DNA of 32,429 nt from a virus. Each line of letters starts with the position of its first letter. Positions within the stretch are counted from its first letter, which is position 1. Shown here in pieces: positions 15,132 to 23,701 of this stretch. The stretch is taken from the IMG/VR virus record IMGVR_UViG_3300009481_000057, positions 1 through 32,429 of that record, one strand, 5' to 3'. A program made the translations under genes and the position numbers. Below the pieces are notes generated by a model. It worked only from the letters and a program-made list of their open reading frames with translations, ran no database searches and had not been told where the DNA came from.

Positions 15132-15148
15132 GTGTATAACTAATTATA
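15132..15148 (+). promoter_or_regulatory. GTGTATAA candidate promoter
   Basis: GTGTATAA (15132-15139) repeats the octamer found at 10940, again just downstream of a terminator. It overlaps a short dyad, TATAA-CTAA-TTATA (15135-15148). The next ATG is 28 bases further on and has an AAAGGA ribosome site. It is probably the start of the transcript for the tail and fibre genes. Confidence 0.45.
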
Positions 15149-15167
15149 ACGGTTAAAGGATTAAGTT

Positions 15168-15554
15168 ATGGCAGCGAAAAGAAAATCAACAGCTAAAAGT
15201 AAGAAAGTCTCTAAGAATTCTAAAGAAATGATTCAAACTCATGCTATGGAAGAAAAGGAGACTTATTCAAAGACAACTCTAGATCAAATTTGGGGAGATA
15301 CTGGTTTTTCTAAATACGGGACCTTAGAAGAAGATAAGTATATTTCACAAATCAAAGGTTTGAATAAGACAGACTTGCATGCACATGCAGTAAAGATGGG
15401 GATACTCCCTGTAGACAATAGAGAGCTCCTCACCAACAGACTAGTTAGAGAGTTTAAAAAGCATGCTCTTGCTTATAAGAAACCTAAACCATCTAATAAG
15501 AAAACTGTAGAGCCATCTGATACAGCTAAGTCTATCTTAGCGGAAGGAAGATAA
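15168..15554 (+). CDS. SAP-like domain protein, hypothetical
   Basis: This 128-residue protein has a Lys-rich N-terminus (AAKRKSTAKSKKVSKNSKEM). From residue 62 there is a helix-extended-helix segment, YISQIKGLNKTDLHAHAVKM then GILPVDNRELLTNRLVREFK, which resembles the SAP or Rho-N fold (L-x-K-x-D-L...A...G...R..L...L...F). Such folds often bind DNA or RNA. Similar small basic proteins lie downstream of capsid genes in marine myovirus-like genomes, where they may act in head completion or be packaged with DNA. Binding is inferred from the motif and charge; the biological role is unknown. Confidence 0.65.
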   Translation: MAAKRKSTAKSKKVSKNSKEMIQTHAMEEKETYSKTTLDQIWGDTGFSKYGTLEEDKYISQIKGLNKTDLHAHAVKMGILPVDNRELLTNRLVREFKKHALAYKKPKPSNKKTVEPSDTAKSILAEGR

Positions 15555-15557
15555 ATA

Positions 15558-15566
15558 GTGTAATTA
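15558..15566 (+). promoter_or_regulatory. GTGTAATTA candidate element
   Basis: TAGTGTAATTA follows the SAP-like gene's stop by 3 bases and precedes the ATG at 15574 by 7 bases. That ATG has no Shine-Dalgarno sequence. The short distance leaves almost no leader if this is a -10-type element, so it may be a translation-related or leaderless-type signal instead. Confidence 0.25.
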
Positions 15567-15573
15567 TGTCTAT

Positions 15574-16407
15574 ATGGCTCAACTTATTAGTACAGGTCAG
15601 ATAGATCTTGGTGGTTTAAAAGAATTCCTACTAAGACCAGATTCTGAGAGCTTATCCGGTAGTGCGAATAACATTACCGGATTTTATCCTTATTCAGGTA
15701 ACCCCTCTGGTTTTGTAGACGCCGGTCATGTCGAAAGCGTAAGCGGCGACTTATCTGGTTATATAGACTCTGTAAGTGGTGTCATAAATACAAGACTAGT
15801 AGAGTCTGGCACTAATTTAAGTGGATATACTTCCTCAGTAAGTGGTAATCTTAAAAGTGACATAACTTATCTAAGTGGTAAGAATTTAGAATTAAGCGGT
15901 AATTTTTCTACTACAAATTCAAGATCTGTTGATAATGAAGCTGACATAGATAGCCTTAGCGGCAACCTAATTACTTCTGGTCAGAATTTATCTTCATTAA
16001 TAACAGGCGTAAGTGGTCAAGGCGTTAGTGGTTTTGTTACGGGTTTGATTGACTCGACAAGCGGAGTCCTTGATGTCAAGATAACTAATTTAAATACAGA
16101 TTTAAGAGATCATGTAAATCAAGATTATCTTTCTAAAAGAAACGAATCTGAACTTGTCTCTGGATCGGTGTCTTTTGATAAAACTACCCGTTTTAAACAG
16201 AGTGTGGAGCTGGAAAGGGTTATTGATCACGACGAAGTAGCAACTTATCAGAGTGGCTCTAATATGTACACAATGGTTAGTGGAGCAACAGTAGGAGGGG
16301 CTGCTCATCAAGTTATGACAACTTATTTACGTTATCCTCATAGTGGAGATTCAGTTAGGCAAAATTTAATAGTAGGTTCTTTTATGTATAGTGGGGTTAT
16401 ACCATAA
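15574..16407 (+). CDS. Fibre-like structural protein with SG repeats (TGQID paralogue 2)
   Basis: This 277-residue protein shares its N-terminal module with the one at 5969: LISTGQIDLGGLKEFLL, then SGSANNITGFYPYSGNPSGF. A run of SG-spaced units follows (SVSGDLSGYIDSVSGVI, NLSGYTSSVSGNL, YLSGKNLELSGNF) to about residue 165, suggesting an elongated beta or coiled fibre. The C-terminus is different (MVSGATVGGAAHQVMTTYL, ending YSGVIP) and may be a tip or assembly domain. It is likely a tail-fibre or baseplate-associated virion protein. The stop overlaps the next ATG (TAATG), so it is coupled to the LamG protein at 16407. Confidence 0.65.
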   Translation: MAQLISTGQIDLGGLKEFLLRPDSESLSGSANNITGFYPYSGNPSGFVDAGHVESVSGDLSGYIDSVSGVINTRLVESGTNLSGYTSSVSGNLKSDITYLSGKNLELSGNFSTTNSRSVDNEADIDSLSGNLITSGQNLSSLITGVSGQGVSGFVTGLIDSTSGVLDVKITNLNTDLRDHVNQDYLSKRNESELVSGSVSFDKTTRFKQSVELERVIDHDEVATYQSGSNMYTMVSGATVGGAAHQVMTTYLRYPHSGDSVRQNLIVGSFMYSGVIP

Positions 16408-18341
16408 TGTCGGCCAGTAATTCAAATATGCGAAAGAAAGTGGATGGGCTTACTTTATATACAAATGAAATGTATTATAAAAGTTATCCCGGCAAGCCTA
16501 CTACTAACTTAATTCCTACTGCATCTAGCAACTCTGACTTTTCCGCTAGAGTTGGAAGTACTCCTAATGCTTTTTATAGAATATATAAAGATAAAGATCC
16601 AGATAAGCAAGGCATGTATAAGTCTTTGGCTACTGGGACTATGTCAAGTAACGATGTGGTATATAAGTATTCCGGGTGGTCTGATGAATACTATGGTGGC
16701 TCAGGAGTAAGTAATAAGCTTCACGGGTTACATTCTTTTGCTGCTTCAGATTTTCCTAGCTTAAAACTCCGTGTAGGTCAAGAATATATTTTTTCATGCG
16801 AAGTATTTGTCTCTAAGACGCACGGCAGAACAGAGGGGTTTTTCCCGGTAATATCTGCGACATCTACAGATCAAAACGGAAGACATTATGGATATTATGA
16901 TTTTTCTAAAACTGGAACTTGGCAGGTTGTGAGCGTAGTATTTGTACCTACCTTAAAAAGCCTTGTAACGGCTACTGCTGGCACTGCTGGTACAGCAGGC
17001 ACCTCGGGAACTTCTGGTATAGTAAGGACACTTAATCATACGATGTACTTTTGGCCAAACGAAGGCACAACTTCAGACAGCCAGAGGCAATATGGTTATA
17101 TGCTATATAAAAACCCTCAATTAGAAACTGGTAATAAAAGAACACAATTTACAAGGAATAGTGATTCGAGAAAATCAGCAAATAGCTTAAAAGATATAAG
17201 TGGAAATAAAAATTCTTTAAGTGTTATTAATAATTTTGATGATTCATCTTTACCTATATATTCCAAAGGAAAGTTTTCTAATTTAGGCTTGACGTCTACG
17301 GCTTCAGGCTTTGCTTCATCTTTTAATACTGGAAGTACTAATAAAAAGAGTTATGAATTTTGGGTTAACTTAAAGTCGGTTAATGAAGGCGTATCGACTT
17401 TGCTTTATTCTGATGTGGCAAGAGGGTCATCTTTGTTTGTCTCAAAGGAAAGCGTGTCTAGAAAGCAGCACGTATACGTAGAGAAAGGTAAAATATATTG
17501 TACCCTATACAATGAACTTGGAGTGGTTTTTAGTGCATATACAGACAGAAGCGAGATACTAAATTCTAATTTATATCATATAGTTGTCTCTATAGACATG
17601 ACAAAATCTTCTGATAATAAAGTTACTTTTTATGTGAATGGAGAAGCTAAACCTTCTTCTACTATGTCGGAGATACTACCTCCAGCTAATGTTAGATTAA
17701 ATTTATTCCCTTCTAATAGTAGTAAGTTGGCAGTAGGCAATATTTTAGCTTATAGAATTTCTTCTTATAATGCAGATGGAGAGTCTATGGCTTCTGCTTT
17801 AAAAACAATATATGTAAAATCTACGAATCAAGCAGTTAGAATAACTTGGTCAAATGTTAGAGACGCTTTTGCTTTTTCTGTTTATAAGTCAGTTAACTAC
17901 GTTGGCTCAGAAATGTCTAATAAGTCTTTGTTAAGTTTTGTAGGTAATCCTAATTTTGACAATGCTACTTCAACAAATATAACTTATGAAGACGACGGTA
18001 CTGTTTTAACAGGGACAGGTAGGCCTAAACCTAAACCTGACTTTGATAAATATGACGCTCTTAATACTAGTTTTTACGATGGCTCTGATTTGAAATTATC
18101 AATAGGAGACTATCCAAGAAGAGCTCCAACGCTTGTGACTGGGGAAAGTCTAATTGAGAAGACAGGAGCAGAAGGCAAGATATATCAAGTTTCAGTTTAC
18201 AATAGATCTTTGAGCTCTGGTGATGTTTTAAATAACTATATTCAGTCTTTAAGTAGTTTTAATGTTGGTAGTAGTTCAGCAGACTATAGTTTCTCTGCTT
18301 CTTCGGGGACTTCTACAGGTGGTTACGGAGGAGGATATTAA
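16407..18341 (+). CDS. Large LamG-type adhesin with carbohydrate-binding-like and Fn3-like domains
   Basis: This 644-residue protein is a mosaic. Residues 33-245 look like a beta-sandwich carbohydrate-binding domain (TNLIPTASSNSDFS, GQEYIFSCEVFVS, GTWQVVSVVFVP, YKNPQLETG). It is interrupted at 190-204 by a miniature GT(A/S) repeat. Residues 258-445 hold a LamG/concanavalin-like domain (KDISGNKNSL, KSYEFWVNL, YHIVVSIDMT, VTFYVNGEAK). Residues about 446-535 resemble a fibronectin-type-III insert (YRISSYNADGESMAS, VRITWSNVRDAFAFSVYK). The LamG closing strand follows (KIYQVSVYNRSLSSGDV) and the C-terminus is Gly/Tyr-rich (GGYGGGY). It is probably a receptor-binding or glycan-binding fibre component. 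Its last codons carry the ribosome site for the next gene. Confidence 0.7.
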   Translation: MSASNSNMRKKVDGLTLYTNEMYYKSYPGKPTTNLIPTASSNSDFSARVGSTPNAFYRIYKDKDPDKQGMYKSLATGTMSSNDVVYKYSGWSDEYYGGSGVSNKLHGLHSFAASDFPSLKLRVGQEYIFSCEVFVSKTHGRTEGFFPVISATSTDQNGRHYGYYDFSKTGTWQVVSVVFVPTLKSLVTATAGTAGTAGTSGTSGIVRTLNHTMYFWPNEGTTSDSQRQYGYMLYKNPQLETGNKRTQFTRNSDSRKSANSLKDISGNKNSLSVINNFDDSSLPIYSKGKFSNLGLTSTASGFASSFNTGSTNKKSYEFWVNLKSVNEGVSTLLYSDVARGSSLFVSKESVSRKQHVYVEKGKIYCTLYNELGVVFSAYTDRSEILNSNLYHIVVSIDMTKSSDNKVTFYVNGEAKPSSTMSEILPPANVRLNLFPSNSSKLAVGNILAYRISSYNADGESMASALKTIYVKSTNQAVRITWSNVRDAFAFSVYKSVNYVGSEMSNKSLLSFVGNPNFDNATSTNITYEDDGTVLTGTGRPKPKPDFDKYDALNTSFYDGSDLKLSIGDYPRRAPTLVTGESLIEKTGAEGKIYQVSVYNRSLSSGDVLNNYIQSLSSFNVGSSSADYSFSASSGTSTGGYGGGY

Positions 18342-18342
18342 C

Positions 18343-19182
18343 ATGTCAAGTAAAGTAAATTACGGAAAATATAGAGTTAACACGGATGGTTTGATATTTA
18401 GAGTAGACGGATATTCCTCTAGAAGTCACGATCATAATACTGAAAATTGGAAGGATTTGACAGCTAGCGGTTTAGATGTTAAATTAGATAGCAGTGGCCT
18501 GTATAACGAGACGAGTGGCTTCTATGAATTCAGAGCTGGCACATTAAATACTCACGCCGCAATAACCGGAGAAAATTTTACGGGAGTAAGGGACTTGGGT
18601 TTATTCAAAAACAAAAACTCTAGTTTTACTGTAGAGACCTTCTTTCAATTAAAAACAGGATCGCAGCTCACTGCTCCTGATGATGGAGCTGTGATATTTG
18701 GCAATACTGATCATAACAAAAGTGGATACTCTTATGGGTTCGTCGCTCAAACTGGAAATGGAGGGGAGATAAGCGGCTTAAAGTCTGTGCTTTCGTCCAA
18801 CAAAGAGGATAACGCAGCAGGAGCAGGAACTCATACTAATAGCCCTTTTACAGGAATCTCACATACTCTTTCAGATGTATCTTCTCCCTCAGTTCAACCA
18901 CATACATTTTATCATGCGGCTATGACTTATAACTCTTCAGATGGCGTTATGGTTAGTTATTTAGATGGGGTACCAAAGGATACAGGCAGTTTCCCTGCTT
19001 CTCAGGAGCTTCATAAATCAACAGGAGATGGCACCTATCAGCAGTTTTATATCGGGGGAAACCCAAGTTCTGGGATAAATGTAGATATAGGTATGGTTTC
19101 AGCTTACAATAGGGCGTTAGAGAGCGGAGAGGTTGTTTCTAACTGCAAGGCCGTAAAACATAGATACGGCGGTGGCTACTAA
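18343..19182 (+). CDS. LamG-type adhesin
   Basis: The ATG at 18343 is preferred (279 residues) because GGAGGAGG lies 8 bases before it and the previous stop is one base upstream; an upstream in-frame ATG at 18262 would overlap the preceding gene by 80 bases. The protein is essentially one LamG/concanavalin-like domain: NTDGLIFRVDGYSSRS, LTASGLDVKL, SSFTVETFFQL, TFYHAAMTYN, MVSYLDGVPKD and IGMVSAYNRALESGEV. It ends HRYGGGY, echoing the C-terminus of its neighbour. LamG domains bind glycans or proteins, so a host-recognition role on the virion is likely. No catalytic residues are visible. Confidence 0.7.
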   Translation: MSSKVNYGKYRVNTDGLIFRVDGYSSRSHDHNTENWKDLTASGLDVKLDSSGLYNETSGFYEFRAGTLNTHAAITGENFTGVRDLGLFKNKNSSFTVETFFQLKTGSQLTAPDDGAVIFGNTDHNKSGYSYGFVAQTGNGGEISGLKSVLSSNKEDNAAGAGTHTNSPFTGISHTLSDVSSPSVQPHTFYHAAMTYNSSDGVMVSYLDGVPKDTGSFPASQELHKSTGDGTYQQFYIGGNPSSGINVDIGMVSAYNRALESGEVVSNCKAVKHRYGGGY

Positions 19183-19220
19183 TTTTTGAAAAGTTATTAT
19201 TTATTGTTTAAAACTAATAA

Positions 19221-20255
19221 ATGAATGAAGTTCCTTTCCTAGAAGAGACTGTGCCTCTATTTGACACTCATAAACAAAGAGGTCAGCAGCTTGCCAAAGA
19301 TGTAGTTATTAAGATAAACTCTTTTTCTTTCGGAGATACTTTAGCTGCTACTCCAACCATAAGAAAGCTAGCAGAGTGTTACGCTAAAAAGATAATAGTA
19401 TGCACTTCCAAGCCTTTTCTTTTTGATCATAATCCTAATGTTCTTTTTACTATACATTTAAATGATTTTAACAATGAGCACTACGATAATTATGAAGTAT
19501 TTGATACTTTTAATTCTATAGGAAAAGAAGATAAGTCTGGAATAGAAAAGAAGTACGCAGCTTACGACATAAGAAAAATACACTGTACTGAAATAGGATT
19601 TGACCTAAGGCCAGAAGAGTTGCATTGCGACTATTATCCCGGACCAATTGAATTTAGTAAAGAAGATCAATCTTTTCTAAGTAATAGTAATTATGTAGTT
19701 ATGCATATTGGTCAAAACTGGCCTAGTAGAACTTGGCCTAGAGAAAGTTATGTGAATTTAATTAATGCTCTCAACTCAAGCGGTTTCAAAGTTGCTTTAG
19801 TAGGTTTTGATCAAAAACCTGAGCCGGGACAGTATAACCATGATAAGACTTGTTATAATTTTGAAGATTTAGAATTTGATGGCTTGAGTTTTCTAAACAG
19901 GACCTCATTAGACCAAGACTACTATATAACAAAGAACTCAGAAGCATGTATAACAATGGATACAGGCCAGCTTCACTTAGCGGGATGTACTGATACACAT
20001 ATTATTTATATGGGGGCTTCTGTTCACCCTTTATGGAGAGCGCCTTATAGAAACGGCTCTCAGTCTTATAAGATGACTTTTGTTGGTGGTACATGTAAAT
20101 CATTTTGCGCCTCTGACCCTAAATACTCTGTAGTTGAACATAGCACTATAAATAGTGTCCCTCCACTCCCGTTCTGCCTAGAGGGTAGACCTAACTATGA
20201 TTGCCAACCTACTTGGAAAGATGTTTTTGATGAAACATTAAAAATTTTAAAATGA
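19221..20255 (+). CDS. GT9-family (heptosyltransferase-like) glycosyltransferase with Cys4 finger
   Basis: This 344-residue protein has GT-B features of the ADP-heptose transferase family (GT9). The N-terminal loop NSFSFGDTLAATPTIRKL (33-50) matches the GDxLxxTP motif. The C-terminal domain has VVMHIGQNWPSRTWP and the donor-binding MDTGQLHLAG (246-255). Near the C-terminus, C292, C296, C319 and C328 form a possible metal finger (TCKSFC, PFC, YDC). TibC-type O-heptosyltransferases bind iron with a four-cysteine finger, so this protein may be related in function. It starts 38 bases after the adhesin and overlaps the next gene (ATGA). It probably transfers a heptose-like sugar in the cytoplasm; the acceptor is unknown. 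Confidence 0.82.
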   Translation: MNEVPFLEETVPLFDTHKQRGQQLAKDVVIKINSFSFGDTLAATPTIRKLAECYAKKIIVCTSKPFLFDHNPNVLFTIHLNDFNNEHYDNYEVFDTFNSIGKEDKSGIEKKYAAYDIRKIHCTEIGFDLRPEELHCDYYPGPIEFSKEDQSFLSNSNYVVMHIGQNWPSRTWPRESYVNLINALNSSGFKVALVGFDQKPEPGQYNHDKTCYNFEDLEFDGLSFLNRTSLDQDYYITKNSEACITMDTGQLHLAGCTDTHIIYMGASVHPLWRAPYRNGSQSYKMTFVGGTCKSFCASDPKYSVVEHSTINSVPPLPFCLEGRPNYDCQPTWKDVFDETLKILK

Positions 20256-23200
20256 AGAGAAGAGTATTATTTGTGCCTATGCATCTTTCTACTGGTGGCT
20301 CTCCTCAGTGGTTATTAGAACTAATAAAAGTATCAATATTAGAAAATGAAGTTTTTGTAGCGGAGTTTAATAATTATGGCACGTTTAATATACAAAAAGA
20401 TAAGATAATAAATCTTGTAGGAAAGAAAAGTTATGAGTGTATAGGTCCATGTTTTTCTGATAACTGGGAAGAAGAAAGGAATAGGCTCTGGGAAATAATA
20501 CAGGAATTTAAACCTCATATAATACACTTTAATGAAATACCTGAAAATTTTGAATATAATGGTTTTCCTAAAGAGTTATTAGAAAAAATTTATAGTCCAG
20601 ATAGATCTTATCAAATATTCGAAACTTGCCATGATAATGCATTTGATTTTGTCAATAAGGTCCATCATCCAGATGGATACATATGTGTTTCAGATTATCA
20701 TCCTAGGAAAATTAAAGATATTTTTCCTGAAGCAAATTGCTATATCTGGGATTATACAATACCTAAAAAGAATAGGCCTGATAGAGTTAAAACATTAACT
20801 AGCCTTGGCCTAGATCCTGATAAGACGCACGTACTCAACGTAGGCCTTTTTCATGAAAACAAAAATCAAAAATTCATTTACGACATAGCAAAACAAGTCT
20901 TAGATGAAAATGTTGAATTTCATTTTATAGGTAATGACTGCTATCTTTCTAATTGTGGTATTGAGGATGTAAACTTATCTAATTGCAAGGTGTGGGGCGA
21001 AAGGAGTGATGTTGAGACTTTCTATTCATGTATGGATATATTCTTTTTCCCATCCCTTAGAGAACTAAATCCTTTAAGCGTTAAAGAAGCTTTGTCTTGG
21101 GGTATGCCTGTTTTGATGAATAGGATAGAAGCATGTGACCTATATAAGAAATACGAGAATAATAAAAATGTAACTTTTATAGACGATGTCGATAGCAAAA
21201 AATATATTCTAGATAGAATTAAAAAGCCTGAGAAAAAAGATTTGAGGATAGGTCTGTATACAAGTTTTTACAATAATGCTAGATTCATACCGGGACTATA
21301 CGATGAAATATCCAATCAGACTTATTCTAATTGGAAGTGGTTCGTTACAGATGATTTCAGTAAAGATGATACAGTTAAAAGCGCGCTTCTTGATTTAGCT
21401 TCTAGAGATAGTAGAGTAGTTTATTGCGAGCAAAAGAGTAAGAAAGAAATGTTTTGGAATGCGCAGCGTTTCATAACGGATGATTGCGATTATCTAGCTT
21501 TAGTTGATGCTGACGATGGTATATATCCTAAAGCTTTAGAATTTCTAGCTCATATGCTTAAAAAGAATCCTAGCGCTTTCAGTTTTTCTACTTGGTTTCA
21601 TCAGTACGATGGAGACTTAAGCTTGAGAAAGAATATAACTAATCCGGACTATTCTTTTCCTAAAGGTAATTGGCACGATTATCTTGATAAACACGAAAAG
21701 GACCTTAAGTCGGATGCTTTTGATTGGTCTAATCTAAGGTCTTTTAGATTTTTCGGAGCCCTAAGGGGTCATAAAAATAAAGGCGACGTCAATATAGAAG
21801 TCAATAGTCCAGTCGAAACAGTTTCAGAAGACTCTATAAGAATGGCTCAACTGCAAAAATATGGAGACTATATACTGTTCCCTAGGCCTATGTATAAAGT
21901 TCTTAACCATGAGGAGTCTCACGCTACCCCCTCTAATGTCAACGATGAACAGGAAAAGGTGGGTAAGCAAAATTTATATAACTCAATAAAATCTACAAAA
22001 GGATATAGACATAATAAAATATTACCAACTTACTATAATTTCTTTGATGAGTTATGCGCTTTAGCTAAGTCCGATATACAATTTGAAATAGATAGAAAGA
22101 AGCTATGTTTAATTACTAATAGAGATGTATCAAAGTCTGAAGAAAGTAAGATTAGAGATTTGTATTTTGATCATGACTTTTATATTAATAAATTCGAAGA
22201 AGATATAGACTATTTCTTTTTCGATTGTAATAGTTTTTCTAAATTAGAATTATGTGAGGTTTTCAGTAAACTTAACAATATCAAAGGGCGTTTTCAAATA
22301 AACGCTTACTGCTTACTTGAGAATGAGGAAGAAGAAGGCGATAAGATAAAATACATAAACGAAATATCTTTAATGCCTTTTTCTTGGAATTCTTTTTGTA
22401 GGAATATTATTTTTAATTTTAATATAAATAAAATAAAAGACAAAGTATTTATAGAAATATGTAGCTCGTCGCTTGGAGATAACGTGGCTTGGGTTCCTTA
22501 TATTGAAGAATACAGAAAAGAGAATGACTGTGATGTTTATGCATTTACTTATAAAAATGATCTTTATAGAGATAGCTATCCTGAAGTAAATTTTGTAGAC
22601 AGGTTGGAAGACGTGGAAGTCATGAGCTTTGATAAAAGGCTTAAAGTAGGCTGGTTCGATGATACTCCAGATTGGGTTAAGAATCAAGAAGAGCAAAGAG
22701 CTGGGTCTTACTATTTAAATTTAGAACATAAAGAGCTTAGGCCTAAAATAGATATATTAAATAAAGAGAGAGTTATAGAAGATAAATATGTTTGTATCTC
22801 TGTGCAATCAACGGCTCAATGTAAATATTGGAACAACCCAACAGGATGGGATCAAGTTATTGAATACTTAAATTCTAAAGGTTATAAAGTTGTTTGTATT
22901 GATAGGCATGAAAGCTATGGAGGTAGAGAAAGGTATAATTATATACCATCAGGAGCTATTAATAAAACAGGAGACTTCGATTTGCAAGAAAGAATAACAG
23001 ACTTGTATAACTGTGAATTTTTCATAGGTTTAGGTTCAGGGCTTTCTTGGTTAGCGTGGGGTGTTGGGAAGGATGTTGTTTTGATAAGCGGATTCAGTAA
23101 CGAGGCCACTGAGTTTTATACACCTTATAGGGTAATTAATAAGAATACTTGTAATTCCTGTTGGAATAGAGAAAAGTTTGATCCTAATAATTGGGATTGG

Positions 23201-23293
23201 TGTCCAGACCATGAAGGCACAGAAAGAGAGTTTGAATGTTCAAAGCAAATAACTTTTGAAATGGTCAAAGAACAAATAGATAAATTAATATGA
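20252..23293 (+). CDS. Three-domain glycosyltransferase: GT4 + GT2 + BAHT/TibC-like O-heptosyltransferase
   Basis: This 1013-residue protein has three modules. Residues 1-325 form a GT4-like GT-B domain (VPMHLSTGGSPQWLLELI, GLFHENKN, FFPSLRELNPLSVKEALSWG with E271 and E279 as the EX7E pair). Residues 330-560 form a GT2-like GT-A domain (IGLYTSFYNNARFIPGL, WFVTDDFSKDDT, LALVDADDG with the DxD at 419-421). The final 300 residues match the autotransporter O-heptosyltransferase family (EICSSSLGDNVAWVPYIEEY, VQSTAQCKYWNNPTGWDQV, FIGLGSGLSWLAWG, VVLISGFSNEATEF). They end in a Cys4 finger at C967, C970, C984 and C996 that corresponds to the iron finger of TibC. Such enzymes add heptose to Ser in repeat passenger domains. 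Here the Ser/Thr-rich fibres downstream are candidate acceptors (inference). Confidence 0.85.
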   Translation: MKRRVLFVPMHLSTGGSPQWLLELIKVSILENEVFVAEFNNYGTFNIQKDKIINLVGKKSYECIGPCFSDNWEEERNRLWEIIQEFKPHIIHFNEIPENFEYNGFPKELLEKIYSPDRSYQIFETCHDNAFDFVNKVHHPDGYICVSDYHPRKIKDIFPEANCYIWDYTIPKKNRPDRVKTLTSLGLDPDKTHVLNVGLFHENKNQKFIYDIAKQVLDENVEFHFIGNDCYLSNCGIEDVNLSNCKVWGERSDVETFYSCMDIFFFPSLRELNPLSVKEALSWGMPVLMNRIEACDLYKKYENNKNVTFIDDVDSKKYILDRIKKPEKKDLRIGLYTSFYNNARFIPGLYDEISNQTYSNWKWFVTDDFSKDDTVKSALLDLASRDSRVVYCEQKSKKEMFWNAQRFITDDCDYLALVDADDGIYPKALEFLAHMLKKNPSAFSFSTWFHQYDGDLSLRKNITNPDYSFPKGNWHDYLDKHEKDLKSDAFDWSNLRSFRFFGALRGHKNKGDVNIEVNSPVETVSEDSIRMAQLQKYGDYILFPRPMYKVLNHEESHATPSNVNDEQEKVGKQNLYNSIKSTKGYRHNKILPTYYNFFDELCALAKSDIQFEIDRKKLCLITNRDVSKSEESKIRDLYFDHDFYINKFEEDIDYFFFDCNSFSKLELCEVFSKLNNIKGRFQINAYCLLENEEEEGDKIKYINEISLMPFSWNSFCRNIIFNFNINKIKDKVFIEICSSSLGDNVAWVPYIEEYRKENDCDVYAFTYKNDLYRDSYPEVNFVDRLEDVEVMSFDKRLKVGWFDDTPDWVKNQEEQRAGSYYLNLEHKELRPKIDILNKERVIEDKYVCISVQSTAQCKYWNNPTGWDQVIEYLNSKGYKVVCIDRHESYGGRERYNYIPSGAINKTGDFDLQERITDLYNCEFFIGLGSGLSWLAWGVGKDVVLISGFSNEATEFYTPYRVINKNTCNSCWNREKFDPNNWDWCPDHEGTEREFECSKQITFEMVKEQIDKLI

Positions 23294-23679
23294 AAGTAGA
23301 AGTATCAGACGGAGAAGTATTAGATAAGCTATCTATATTAGAAATAAAATTAGACAATATAGAAGATGAGACTAAGTTAGCTAATATAAGAAAAGAACAC
23401 AATATTTTAAAACAGACCATTGGTGAGCCGCCATGGCATGAGCATGTTTTTAGAAGATATGGCTTTTATGATCAATTAAAAGAGATAAATGAAACCCTAT
23501 GGGAGATAGAAGACGATATAAGATTAAAAGAAAAGAAGCAAGAATTTGATGCTAGTTTTATTAAATTAGCTCGACAAGTCTATCAAATCAACGATAAGAG
23601 GGCTGAAATAAAGAAAGAAATTAACATACACACTGGATCTAATTTATTAGAAGAAAAATCTTACGAAGATTATGGTTAA
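23290..23679 (+). CDS. DUF6165-family protein
   Basis: This 129-residue helical, charged protein starts VEVSDGEVLDKLSILEIKLD, the typical opening of DUF6165 (VS-x-GE-x-x-DKL-x-ILEIK). That small family of unknown function is often found beside glycosyltransferase genes. Helices continue through LANIRKEHNIL and DQLKEINETLWEIEDDIR. The ATG overlaps the stop of the triple glycosyltransferase (ATGA), so it is translationally coupled and likely part of the same sugar pathway, perhaps as an accessory or scaffold for the transferases. No catalytic motif or membrane segment is visible. Confidence 0.7.
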   Translation: MKVEVSDGEVLDKLSILEIKLDNIEDETKLANIRKEHNILKQTIGEPPWHEHVFRRYGFYDQLKEINETLWEIEDDIRLKEKKQEFDASFIKLARQVYQINDKRAEIKKEINIHTGSNLLEEKSYEDYG

Positions 23680-23683
23680 TAAT

Positions 23684-23695
23684 GTGTAATTTACA
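23684..23695 (+). promoter_or_regulatory. GTGTAATTTACA candidate element
   Basis: GTGTAA (23684-23689) begins a short dyad, TGTAA-T-TTACA (23685-23695), located between the DUF6165 stop and the repeat-fibre ATG at 23702, which lacks a Shine-Dalgarno sequence. It resembles the elements at 5943, 15558 and 30040. Confidence 0.3.
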
Positions 23696-23701
23696 TAGTA
23701 T

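Noticed and set aside
18262-18342. ATG at 18262 as start of the second adhesin
   Set aside because: It would overlap the upstream gene by 80 bases and add a hydrophobic non-family stretch; GGAGGAGG precedes the ATG at 18343.
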